Source: Pomphorhynchus laevis (lineage: Eukaryota; Acanthocephala; Palaeacanthocephala; Echinorhynchida; Pomphorhynchidae). From it: a stretch of DNA of 64,000 bases. Positions 24,080-34,639 of the stretch are shown here, piece after piece. The notes under the pieces are model-generated. The model was not told where the DNA came from and did not search any database. It saw nothing but the letters and a program-made list of their open reading frames with translations. Where the stretch lies: the NCBI GenBank assembly GCA_012934845.2, contig WNNJ02002110.1:1-64000 (forward strand), written 5' to 3'. A program made the translations under genes and the position numbers. How positions within the stretch are numbered: the first letter of the stretch is position 1; each line of letters begins with the position of its first letter.

Positions 24080-25870
24080 ATTAATAAGCATTTTCACAGT
24101 TCCGTCGTATTTTTTGAGTGTATAAAGCTCAGCTGGAACGATGGTATAATAAATGTTCAATTGACGCTGCATTTTCAAAATTTTAGATGGTAGAACAAGT
24201 GAATACATGTTATATGATTAATATTGAATGTTTTACCACTGTAAAAGCGTTTTTTACTGTTATATCTTTTTTCAATTATGTATTTTGTCTTCAGCGAATT
24301 TTTAATGTATGTTCTAATAATGTTGCATTTTCCAATTTAGATACGCTTTAATAGTTTTTAATTTATTTCTAATTTATATTTCAATTTTGTCATTAATAAG
24401 CATTTTCACAGTTCCGTCGTATTTTTTGAGTGTATAAAGCTCAGCTGGAACGATGGTATAATAAATGTTCAATTGACGCTGCATTTTCAAAATTGTTGAT
24501 GCTAGAACACGTGAATACATGTTATATGATTAATATCGAATGTTTTATCACTGTAAAAGCGTTTTTTACTGTCATATCTTTTTTATATTATGAATTTTGT
24601 CTATAACGAATTTATAATGTATGTTCTAATAATGTTGCATTTTCCAATTTGGATACGCTTAAATAGTTTGTAATTTATTTCTGATTAATATTTTAATTTT
24701 GTCATTAATAAGCATTTTCACAGTTCCGTCGTATTTTTTGAGTGTATAAAGCTCAGCTGGAACGATGGTATAATAAATGTTCAATTGACGCTGCATTTTC
24801 AAAATTGTTGATGCTAGAACACGTGAATACATGTTATATGATTAATATCGAATGTTTTATCACTGTAAAAGCGTTTTTTACTGTTATATCTTTTTTATGT
24901 TATGAATTTTGTCTATAACGAATTTATAATGTATGTTCTAATAATGTTGCATTTTCCAATTTGGATACGCTTAAATAGTTTGTAATTTATTTCTAATTTA
25001 ATATTTTAATTTTGTCATTAATAAGCATTTTCACAGTTCCGTCGTATTTTTTGAGTGTATAAAGCTCAGCTGGAACGATGGTATAATAAATGTTCAATTG
25101 ACGCTGCATTTTCAAAATTGTTGATGCTAGAACACGTGAATACATGTTATATGATTAATATTGAATGTTTTATCACTGTAAAAGCGTTTTTTACTGTTAT
25201 ATCTTTTTTATATTATGAATTTTGTCTATAACGAATTTATAATGTATGTTCTAATAATGTTGCATTTTCCAATTTGGATACGCTTAAATAGTTTGTAATT
25301 TATTTCTAATTTAATATTTTAATTTTGTCATTAATAAGCATTTTCACAGTTCCGTCGTATTTTTTGAGTGTATAAAGCTCAGCTGGAACGATGGTATAAT
25401 AAATGTTCAATTGACGCTGCATTTTCAAAATTGTTGATGCTAGAACACGTGAATACATGTTATATGATTAATATTGAATGTTTTATCACTGTAAAAGCGT
25501 TTTTTACTGTTTATCTTTTTTATATTATGAATTTTGTCTATAACGAATTTATAATGTATGTTCTAATAATGTTGCATTTTCCAATTTGGATACGCTTAAA
25601 TAGTTTGTAATTTATTTCTAATTTGTATTTTAATTTTGTCATTAATAAGCATTTTCACAGTTCCGTCGTATTTTTTGAGTGTATAAAGCTCAGCTGGAAC
25701 GATGGTATAATAAATGTTCAATTGACGCTGCATTTTCAAAATTGTTGATGCTAGAACACGTGAATACATGTTATATGATTAATATCGAATGTTTTATCAC
25801 AGTAAAAGCGTTTTTTACCGTTTTTTTCTATTATGAATTTTGTCTATAACGAATTTATAATGTATGTTCT
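24080..25870. repeat. Homogenised satellite zone
   Basis: Consecutive monomers here are nearly identical to each other by eye, with spacing held at 311-313 bp. Monomers at 10.4-23 kb differ at many positions. This is the expected look of a recent local amplification. Confidence 0.7.
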
Positions 25871-27702
25871 AATAATGTTGCATATTAATTTAGGTACGCC
25901 TTCATAGTTTGTAATTTATTTCTAATTAATATATTAATTTTGTCGTTAATTTGCATTTTCACAGTTCCGTCGTATTTTTTGAGTGTATAAAACTCATCTG
26001 GAACGATGGCATAATAAATGTTCAATTGACGCTACATTTTCAAAATTGTCGATGCTTGAACACGTGAATACATGTTATATGATTAATATCGAATTTTTTA
26101 TCACAGTAAAAGCGTTTTTTACCGTTTTTTTCTATTATGAATTTTGTCTATAACGAATTTATAATGTATGTTCTAATGATGTTGCATTTTCCAATTTAGA
26201 TACGCCTAAATAGTTTGTAATTTATTTCTAATTAATATATTAATTTTGTCATTGTTTACATTTTCACGATTCCGTCGTATTTTTTGAGTGTATAAAGCTC
26301 AGCTGGAACGATGGTATATTAAATGTTCAATTTACGCTGCATTTTCAAAATTGTTGATGCTAGAAAACGTGAATACATGTTATATGATTAATATAGAATG
26401 TTTTATCACTGTAAAAGCTTTTTTTACTGCTTTATCTTTTTTATATTATGAATTTTGTATATAACGAAATTATAATGTATGTTCTAATAATGTTGCATTT
26501 TCCTTTTTAGATACGCTTAAATAGTTTGTAATTTATTTCTAATTTATATTTTAATTTTATCATTAATATGCATTTTTACAGTTCCGTCGTATTTTTTGAG
26601 TGTATAAAGCTCAGCTGGAACGATGGTATAATAAATGTTCAATTTTCGCTGCATTTTCAAAATTGTTGATGCTAGAACACTTGAATACATGTTGTATTAT
26701 TAATATTGAATGTTTTATCACTGTAAAAGCGTTTTTTACTGTTATATCTTTTTTATATTATGTATTTTGTCTACAACGAATTTATAATGTATTTTCTAAT
26801 AATGTTGCATTTTCCTTTTTAGATACGTTTAAATATTTTGTAATTTATTTCTGATTAATATTTGTATTTTGTCATGCATTTTCACAGTTCCCTCGTATTT
26901 TTTGAGTGTATAAAGCTCATCTGGAACGATGGTATAATAAATGCTCAATTGACGCGGCATTTTCAAATTTGTTGATGCTAGAACACGTGAATACATGTTA
27001 TATGATTAATATCGAAAGTTTTATCACTGTAAAAGCGTTTTTTACTGTCATATCTTTTTTATATTCTGAATTTTGTCATTAACGAATTTAGAATGTATTT
27101 CTAATAACGTTGCATTTTCAAATTTAGATACGCCTAAATAGTTTGTAATTTATTTCTTAAAAATAAATTTCAATTTTGTCATTAATAAGCATTTTCACAG
27201 TTCCGTCGTATTTTTTGAGTGTATAAAGCTCAGCTGGAACGATGGTATAACAAATGTTCAATTGACGCTGCATTTTTCAAAATTGTCGATGCTAGAACAC
27301 GTAAATACATGTTATATGATTAATATCGAATGTTTTATTACAGTAAAAGCGTTTTTTACTGTCATATCTTTTTTATATTATGAATTTTGTCATTAACGAA
27401 TTTAGAATGTATTTCTAATAATGTTGCATTTTCCAATTTGGATACGCTTAAATAGTTTGTAATTTATTTATAATTTGTATTTTAACTTTGTCATTAATAA
27501 CCATTTTCACAGTTCCGTCGTATTTTTTGAGTGTATAAAGCTCAGCTGGAACGATGGTATAATAAATGTTCAATTGACCCTGCATTTTCAAAATTGTTGA
27601 TGCTAGAACACATGATTACATGTTATATTATTAATATTGAATGTTTTATCACTAAAAAAGCGTTTTTTACTGGTATATCTTTTTTATATTATGAATTTTG
27701 TC

Positions 27703-27728
27703 TATAACGAATTTATAAATTCGTTATA
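27703..27728. repeat. 26-bp perfect palindrome at the satellite end
   Basis: TATAACGAATTTA followed by its exact reverse complement with no loop. The left half is ordinary satellite; non-satellite sequence starts immediately after the right half. Confidence 0.9.
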
Positions 27729-28515
27729 AATTAAATTTATTTATTCACAACAGTATCTGTTGCGCTCTAACAACGACAAAAATAAAATTTCCAATTCGTT
27801 ATATAATATCTTAAATGATTCCTTTAGTAAGCTGAAATACAAAATATTATAATCGTACGATAAATTTTATTAATAACAATAGAAAATATACATTTACCAT
27901 AAATTTCATTAATAAATGTATAGATAACATAAATATAGACGGACTTTTAAATAATTCTAAAGTAAAGAAATAATAGGGTCAGATTTAAGTAAATATATTC
28001 CTAAAATAAGGTATAAACTCCTACCACCATTAGGACGAAAAATTTGTAATTATAACAAAGAATTGAAATCAAAATGTAACGATAATATTGGAAACATAAT
28101 GGAAACAGAATGAAATAGTAAAAGTCTTAGTTTTGATAAAATAAATGAACATATATGTACCCATAATCTAGAATTTATTGAAAATTGTGAATTAAGAAAG
28201 CGGCTATCAAAAGGGTATAAATATAGATTAAATAATAACAACGACAAAAATAAAATTTACAATTCGTTATGTAATAACTTAAATGATTACTTTAGTAAGC
28301 TAATTAATATTGAAAGCTCGAATATATCTAAGATAAACATTTGGAAAAATTATATATTTGATAAAATTAAGAATAAAATGAAAATAACAAACAATTATAA
28401 AAGGAAAGATACACGAGGACATAGACATTCACGGACAGTGTATAAACGAAGAAGTAATATCAATGACAGCGCTTTGATGGCAAACGACAAGGATAAAGTT
28501 ACCTTAGAGTATTAC
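27729..28515 (+). pseudogene. Amino-terminal remnant of Penelope-like element ORF
   Basis: Plus-strand reading shows LPPLGRKICNYNKELKSKC near 28020, then SLSFDKINEHICTHNLEFIE, KRLSKGYKYRLNNNN, LCNNLNDYFSKLINIE and IWKNYIFDKIKNKMKI. The Asn/Lys/Ile-rich style and codon use match the RT fragment at 33.6-34.2 kb. The order (basic region before an RT) fits the upstream part of the same kind of protein. It is broken in several places and ends with a stop near 28516. I infer but cannot prove that it belongs to the same element as the downstream RT; ~5 kb of other fossils separate the two. Confidence 0.45.
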
Positions 28516-28579
28516 TAATAAATGACCTTAACCTTTATCTGACATATTCGCGGAACACAGTCCTAACAACCACAATTTA

Positions 28580-29530
28580 TTGATTTCTACTCCTGTTCCA
28601 CCAAAGAATGTATCGAAGCAGCCTTTAAGTAGAACGCAGACAAGAGACGATGATAGAGTGTGCAATTGTGTGGCAGTCGGAAATGAAAATGAACTGAAAT
28701 CCAAGGATTTGACAGATAAGACATTTGTTGAAATTATCAATATTAGGAATCGTGCTAGAAACAGAAATAATTGCGTAATTTTTGCTAAAATCACTGAATC
28801 TTCTGCAGACAACGTTCAAACCCGTGCGGATGATGGCGTAGTTTCTATTCGTAAGGTCTTTCCGGATATATTCGTTCACGGTGAAGATGATATTGCGCGT
28901 AATTTAAATGTAAAAAGCTTATTTCGTCTTTGTAAAAAAAGCACAACATAAACCACGATTACTTAAAGTAGTATTTGATTCTGCAGATAATACAAGAGCA
29001 GTTTAGCTAGAGGTTATCGCTTGAAAGGTAAGACGACAAAAAATTTTTAAAGATCTCTCGGTTGAGGAAAGATTATTGCTTAATAATGCTCGTGCTAATC
29101 TAGCATTTAGAAGATCGAATGGAGAGACTGATATAATGAACAGTCATTGTTTCACGCTTAGGAGGTCCCTTAGGTATTGCCGTGTGCTACAGGTCGCCTC
29201 AATCATCCGTATTGAATCACGAATTCTCTAAACTAATTAGTCACTGTTCTGAGCTTGAAGAATATCTATTAGTTGGCGATTTTAATATACCTTCAGCTGG
29301 TCACATCAGGAATTATGTTTAGGATAGTGGTTCTTCCAAGTCAGATGTAGATTTGTGGAATTTTCTTCCAAATGATCTCATGTTTGAGCAACATGTGCAG
29401 TCACCCACTAGATTTGCGCAAAACCAGGAATCTTGTTTAGATTTGGTATTTTCCAAATTAATTACAAGTGTGGGTAATATGAGCTATTAGAGTCTCATTA
29501 GATTGAGCGATCATTGCATGATCTTATTCA
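28580..29530 (+). pseudogene. CR1-like LINE fragment: ORF1 end plus endonuclease
   Basis: The first part matches the RNA-binding region of the ORF1 at 1.2-2.7 kb: DDGVVSIRKVFPDIFV and LNVKSLFRLCKKS, then (after a shift near 28935) KPRLLKVVFDSADN. From ~29160 it jumps to endonuclease sequence: GIAVCYRSPQSSVLNHEF, LEEYLLVGDFNIPSA, ESCLDLVFSK and LSDHCMILF. The start of ORF2 is missing, so the fragment carries an internal deletion as well as stops (for example near 28998 and 29320). It ends abruptly at ~29540 where a minus-strand LINE begins. It is a different family member from the 1-5.6 kb copy. Confidence 0.7.
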
Positions 29531-29544
29531 ATTATTTTTCTAGG

Positions 29545-30790
29545 TGTATGATCCCAAAACTGGAAAATTTGATAGTGTCGAAAAGATCTTGGCAACAAAC
29601 GGAGAATTAAGTTAGACGAACGAACCTTGTCACGGACGAAGGGTTTAAGAGAAAGGTGATCATCGAAATGGAAGCCTAAGAAAGTTAGATGGTGGACTAT
29701 GGGGATGATCGATGAGGCAAAAGATACAATGGGTGGAGATATGTTTGGTTTACGGAGTGGATCCACGTAGACGTAGATAGAGGAAAGACAGTTGGAGGCA
29801 GAAATGCCGCTATCGTGTATGCGATGTACGGGTGCATGAGCATATATGAGGATGTCATCGGCGTATTGCATGACGTTAAAGGAGAAAGGTTTGATAAACG
29901 GAGAGAGATCGCTAAGCAGAAGTGATAAAAGCAGGGGACCTAAGACTGAACCGTGTGGGGCCCGCAAAAAATAGGGATGGGAGGGGAGAGTGATGAATTA
30001 TAACAGACGCGAAAGGATCGGTTGGATCGATATGAGGCAATCCATGCTACATAGTAGGAAGAAAAGCCGTTATCATAACGAATGCGAGAAAGGAGGACAG
30101 ATTGGTCGACAATGTCGAAGGCGGAGGAGAGTTCGAGGGAGATGATAACACTATATAGAGCCTTGTTTCGAGAAATGAGTAAGTCGTTGTAAACTTTCAT
30201 GCAGGCGATTTCTGTGGATTGATTAGAGCGGAAAGCGGATTGGAAAGGAGGGCACATATTGGATGAGGAGAGATAAGCGTTGATCTGTATTAAGATGAGG
30301 TGTTCTTAGAGCTTGAAAAAAGTAGGTATAAGTGAAATGGGGCGATAGCTAGATGGAAATGAGGGGTCGAGAGATTGTTTCTTAAGGATGGGACGAACGA
30401 TTGTGGATTTCTAGTGTGAAGGGAAGATACGACTGTGGATTGACGAGTTAAACATGGTTGTAAGGAAAGGGGCTATCGATGAACATATGAATTTAAGTAT
30501 GTGGGTAGGCAGGGGATCGGCAGGTGAGGTTTTGCTTGACAAGGACATGAGAGCAGATGATACTTCGGTAGGTGAAACAGGGAGAAGATGAACGAGTTCC
30601 AGAAGGATGAGGTTAGGCGGAGCAGAGTGGGATAAAATGGAGACCGTTGTGTGTGAGAGCAACGTGGATACTTTAGTCTGGAGAAATGACGAATAATCAT
30701 GGGCATTGATGTTGCACGGCGAAGAGGAGTGAGCAAGGATTGAGTTAAAAGTATGCCAGAGAGTCTTAGAGTTGAGCGAAGTGATGACGG
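29545..30790 (-). pseudogene. L2/CR1-like LINE reverse-transcriptase fragment
   Basis: Minus-strand blocks in order: FHLPKYHLLSCPCQAKP, SALMSLSSKTSPADPLP, FQSAFRSNQSTEIACMKV, SVIISLELSSAFDIVDQSVL, GSVLGPLLLSLLLSDLSPF, MQYADDILIYAHAP and LTFLGFHFDDHLSLKP. The arrangement D..SAAFD, PQGSVLGP, YADD is the RT core, and the spacing resembles L2/Rex-type elements. The catalytic block reads LELSSAFD instead of LDLSAAFD, so the first Asp is lost. Frames change at least three times. The endonuclease and carboxy-terminal tail are absent; a plus-strand tail of the same kind lies at 38.1-38.5 kb. Confidence 0.7.
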
Positions 30791-30794
30791 TTTA

Positions 30795-33211
30795 TTCGAC
30801 GGTTTACGAAATTATGTCTTCAGGTGGGATATCGAAATCTTGACCACAATTGCATTTAGAGGGTTCGTATTGATTTTTCCAATTGTATCTTACAGCAAGG
30901 GCATCTCTAAATTAGTTCAAGTTCAGAAATAATTTATTGTCTAAGTTCCTTGGGTCAAGCCAAGCTGAAGAGCCGATCCTACTTGCGTTTTCAATGATCG
31001 TCAAAAGTTCGTCGGAGACGGATTTCAAATCATCTGTTATCTGGTGGATCCTGTTTTGTTTATCGGTTTTAATTTCCTGACGTATGAGATCCTGCATTTT
31101 TGCGGCTTCCATACCTCCGATTTCCTGCATTGCAGGCTCGCTAACTGAGAGTGAATAATTGTATTCTTGTGCAGCACCTTGACAGGGGTCTATTTTGTTC
31201 AGTCCCCCATGTTTTCTGGGCATCGAGATTATTTTTTCAATATGTTCACTTCCAACTTGATAATGCATCATATCAGGCATTGTGCGGTTGAAAAGTAGCT
31301 CGCGTAGAGGCTCATACCAGGAGTCCTGTGTCTCACAAGTTCGTTTTATATACGTGAGCTTATGTTTTAGTGCTTTGACCAAGAGTAAGTATGACGTAAA
31401 TGCTTCGTGATTTGTGATTTCATGAAGTCGTGAGTGTTCATTGCATTTCATCAAGATCGTCTCTCCGCATTTTATCTTCATGTATTCATTTGATCCGATG
31501 AAGCTTCCCAAATAATTCACACCATCTGATTTGATTGTAATGTCCTTCAGTTTCGTCGCAGAAATTTCATCCAGTCTCGATTTATTTTTGATAAGGAGTA
31601 CGCATTTGGAAGGGTTGATATGAAAGCCGAATTTAGGACTAATTTGATTTATCTCTTCCCATGTCGCTTCGAGGTCAGTTATCGTTCCTACACAGGCACA
31701 GTCGTCTGCGTACTTTTTTTGGATTGTCCCCTTCGAAACGTTGTGTAGTCTCGTAATTGGTGGCAGGGTGACTAAGGCAAAGGCGGCCATTGATAGGGGT
31801 CACCCTGGGTGAATCCCTTATCGGATCTTAGCGTTTCTCCACCAACTAATAGTTCGTTGGGTTTTCCGTAGGTGTTCAGTAAGATTTTCTCCATTGCGGG
31901 GCATGTATATTTTATGTTTGCCAGCGCCAACTTTCTGTTTATGTTATTAAATGCGTTTCTAGCATCGATCAAGAGGATATTCATATCATCACGCTGCATG
32001 AATGCTTTATAATTCTGTGTGAGAATTACGCGTCCAATTATTCTCCGAAGGGCTTCATCTATATCAATCGGTCTGATTCCAGACCTCTTATCTAACGAAA
32101 TCAGACGACATGCTGTGTATGCTCTCAATCTGCAAGAGTCGACTTCTTCAGTGGCGATTTTGATTGTGAAGTTGCATATTGATTTGGTTAATTCCTCAGA
32201 TGCCTTCCCGTGTGCTGTTAAGAACTTGTGCCAGGCCTTCATGTTAACTCCGGAAAGACCTGCCGATCCGCTCATTTGTCTCGATGTTGCTGTTATATTT
32301 TGGGTTGGAAAGAATATAATCTTACGCCATGATATTCCTTGGCGCCATGTAGGGTACTCTTCAATACGTATGCAGGATCTGCTGGTGGAACGCTTGGGTG
32401 CAGCTCATGGAGAATATTTTTCCTACGGATCTCTCTTTGAGCATCGAGTCAATCGAAAGAATACCACCGGACGGTCAGACTAGATATCTTGATGTTGTTG
32501 CGATTCGCCCATTTGTCACGAAACTTATGATTCTTTTGGTGGCAGCAATTTTCTTTTGGTTTTTAATAGTATCTAGCGAGGCCAATTTCATTGTCTGAAT
32601 GTATCGTGCTTCATTCATCAGCTCTTCACGTCGATTCATCTTCCACATTTTGATTCTCCTCTTCAATGATTTTCTAACGAGGCTTATTTTTCTAGTTGCA
32701 ATTCTCTGTAGGATGAGTTGACACATGACCGTCACCTGTTGCAAGGGATCATAGTCTGGCTTGTCGCTGTTGAAGTCGTTGAAGCATGCCGCTATCATAT
32801 CTAGGAATTCTTCGCTAGCGTTGCAGTCGGGCAGGTCGAATGAATTCGGTATCAAGTGTATCACTTCCTCAAATGCTTCTTGGTGATTAAAAGGCCTTTT
32901 GGTGAGAGTGTCAGGGTGCTGAGCCATTGAATCATGTTGTGGGGTCTCGTTGCGACCGTGGTCCTGTGCCACGAGTGTAGCTTGATTAGTAGGGCCATTT
33001 TTGAATTGTTGGCTGATCAGTTGGTACATGGCCGGCCTGCTTCGACGCAGCGACATTGGTCCCCCAAGAAATGATGACTGTTTTCGCATCAATCTGCTCG
33101 GCAGTTGACGCATTTTCTGCCAGTCTTAACGCATTTGCACCCTTTGCAAACAGCGGCAGGCCCATTGCATGTGCAGCAGATGTTATGATTGGATAACTTC
33201 CCACGAACCAT
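30795..33211 (-). pseudogene. Cys-rich reverse-transcriptase retroelement, copy 1 (fossil)
   Basis: Read on the minus strand, a Cys cluster near 33190-33090 (CCTCNGPAAVCKGCKC, GRKCVNC) resembles a CXC-type zinc module. It is followed by a long linker with a basic helix region. RT-type blocks are GSAGLSGVNMKAW, SGIRPIDIDEALRRIIGRV, ILLIDARNAFNNINR, SDKGFTQGDPY and KYADDCACVG followed by KFGFHINPSKC. The carboxy-terminal region has KHGGLNKIDPCQGAA, ending near 30795 with CNCGQDF. I recognise this layout (CXC-like module, RT with the phrase 'GFHxNPSK', later Cys/His block) from repeats common in cnidarians and other invertebrates. I cannot place it in a named clade; DIRS-like or non-LTR are both possible. 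Several breaks; parts still easily readable. Confidence 0.6.
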
Positions 33212-33215
33212 TCTG

Positions 33216-33555
33216 ATCAAGATTGAGTTCGCAGGCGATTGCGTATTTAAGTGTAGCTATCAGATATAAGCCTGTTGCGATACTCTTTTCTTTTTTTGAT
33301 TGTAAGTAATCATTAATCATTAATGCAAGTAATTATTACTTATTTTGATTAATAATTAATAAATAATAAGTAAAAATTTTGATTGTATACAAGATAATAT
33401 TTTTTTATTTTTTTAAATGATAATATATTTATTTCAAGCTTTATTTCAAACCATCAAGTAAATATAAATATATGGATAAAATTGAATTAATGGAATCCTT
33501 AAATATTTTGATAAATCAAAATTATTTAAAAGTAGTTTAAAAGTATTTTAAATTA
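33216..33555. other. AT-rich spacer, no gene seen
   Basis: Contains an ATTAAT/AATAAT-rich tract at ~33300-33370. No motif could be assigned. It separates the minus-strand Cys-rich RT fossil from the plus-strand Penelope-like RT. Confidence 0.4.
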
Positions 33556-33559
33556 TTTA

Positions 33560-34179
33560 CATCTATATTTAGACAAGTAAAAGGTGTTCCAATGGGTGGT
33601 AATAGTAGCCCAATTATAGCTGACTTGTTTTTAAGCTTTATAGAATATGAATTTGTTCATAACTGTGTAAAAACTAAATCTAAACAATATAAATATATGA
33701 AATATATGTATCGATATATTGATGATAAATGTGTATTTAACTCTAGCAATTTTTATTCAATAATCGAAAAAATTTATCCAGAAAGCCTTATTCTTAACAA
33801 AACCAATATTAATGATAAAGAAGGTGTATATCTAGATATAAACATTAAATTAACATTAACTAAAACTACTATTAATTTATATCGTAAAAATGACGACATA
33901 TTTAAATTTCCAAGAAACATATTTTTGCATGAGCATTCATGCATACCATATAATATAAAATATAATACATTAAATAATGAAATTTTAAGAATTGCAACAA
34001 TATGTAAAGATATTGGCTTTCTTCAAAATCATTTAAATAATTTAATAGATACATATTTTAAACTAGGTTACTATAAAAATAACATCAAGCAGAAAATAGT
34101 AAAATATATAAATCAACACAATAATATAAAAAATACATTTAAAATCTTAAGCGGAAATTTTTATGGATGGATAATATAA
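33560..34179 (+). pseudogene. Penelope-like reverse transcriptase, carboxy-terminal part
   Basis: Open frame from ~33592. Readable blocks are GVPMGGNSSPIIADLFLS (RT template/primer-grip block), YRYIDDKCVFN (catalytic YxDD box), GVYLDINIKLT and FKFPRNIFLHEHSCIPYNIK. The ending IRK-type basic region is LGYYKNNIKQKIVKYINQ and the stop is at 34177-34179. The 'PMG..SP..AD' plus 'YIDD' combination is unlike LINE or LTR polymerases and closest in style to Penelope-like RTs. No GIY-YIG endonuclease is visible, so the placement is tentative. The fingers region before motif A is missing or diverged; only the last ~195 residues are clean. Four or more minus-strand relatives lie at 42-55 kb. A structured module follows the stop codon by 6 nt. 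Confidence 0.6.
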
Positions 34180-34185
34180 TATACT

Positions 34186-34340
34186 TTGTATCAGAATAAG
34201 ATACTAGATAGTTTTATCATGGCAAATACATCATTAGCGCGTATTTGGCCCCGCTGCTATGCTGGGTAGAGGATTTAGGGGCCGAAACCTGATAGCATAG
34301 CAGTTCCTCCTGATGACCTCTAATTCTTATTCTGATACAA
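34186..34340 (+). other. Conserved structured module 3' of the Penelope-like RT (copy A)
   Basis: Bounded by perfect 16-nt inverted repeats, TTGTATCAGAATAAGA at 34186-34201 and its complement at 34325-34340. Inside are a hairpin AAATAC (34224-34229)/GTATTT (34241-34246); helix GGCCCC (34247-34252)/GGGGCC (34278-34283); helix CTGCTATGCT (34254-34263)/AGCATAGCAG (34294-34303); and helix GAGGA (34269-34273)/TCCTC (34305-34309). The last three interleave, so they would form a pseudoknot as RNA. Further copies on the minus strand are at 42149-42303, 45418-45574, 45763-45917, 46134-46285 and 52968-53127. Confidence 0.7.
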
Positions 34341-34560
34341 CGTCTGTTATTTATTAGTCAATTCATAAAAATGACTTTTATTTTAAATTTCAATTTTTTA
34401 TTTTAACTTGATTTAAATTATAGAAAATCTAAAAACAATTATTAATTTTATTATTTAATTATTAAAATTTGATTTAGCATTATTATGTTTTGTTTAGTTT
34501 ATAATTATATTAAATACGTAGACTCAGTTAGCTGATTTGATTTGTAAAGAAAAACGGTTC
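34341..34560 (+). other. AT-rich tail of the Penelope-like family
   Basis: The segment AGTCAATTCATAAAAATGAC, then AT-rich sequence, then AAATACGTAGACTCAGTTAG also follows (inverted) the module in copies at 41.8-46 kb and 52.8 kb. It is therefore part of the repeat, not flank. It has no coding potential. Confidence 0.6.
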
Positions 34561-34639
34561 CCGTAAATGAGCCATTTAAAAAAATTAAAAGAAAACAAAA
34601 TTTAAATCTTATCGATTATGACCAGCATGTCATTTTGAC

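Larger units (their letters stand above)
10396..27728. repeat. Tandem satellite array, ~312-bp monomer, about 55 copies
   Basis: The block TTTTCACAGTTCCGTCGTAT recurs at 24091, 24403, 24715, 25028, 25341 and 25652, giving spacings of 311-313 bp. The same block with substitutions recurs throughout 10.4-27.7 kb. Other constant blocks are GTGTATAAAGCTCAGCTGGA, GAACACGTGAATACATGT and TTTGTCATTAATAAGCA. Monomers differ mainly by substitutions and small indels. Because 312 is divisible by three, short look-alike ORFs (LERWYNKCSID, VNTCYMINIE) repeat along the array, but each is closed by stops and they are not genes. No known centromere box or telomere motif was recognised. A detached piece lies at 36.84 kb. 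Confidence 0.95.

Noticed and set aside
10761-26854. Many 60-99-residue ORFs with the same peptide pattern (LERWYNKCSID, VNTCYMINIE)
   Set aside because: They are readings of the 312-bp satellite monomer; the length is divisible by three so the same frame reappears. They end at different stops and start without a consistent ATG context.
10396-27728. CRISPR-like array
   Set aside because: Repeats are contiguous 312-bp monomers with no unique spacers, in a eukaryotic sequence.
34186-34340. Hammerhead or HDV ribozyme in the Penelope-like tail
   Set aside because: CTGATGA occurs in two copies and GAAAC in several, but their order and flanking pairing do not give a hammerhead core. The interleaved helices resemble an HDV topology, but the P4 region and consistent catalytic segment are missing.
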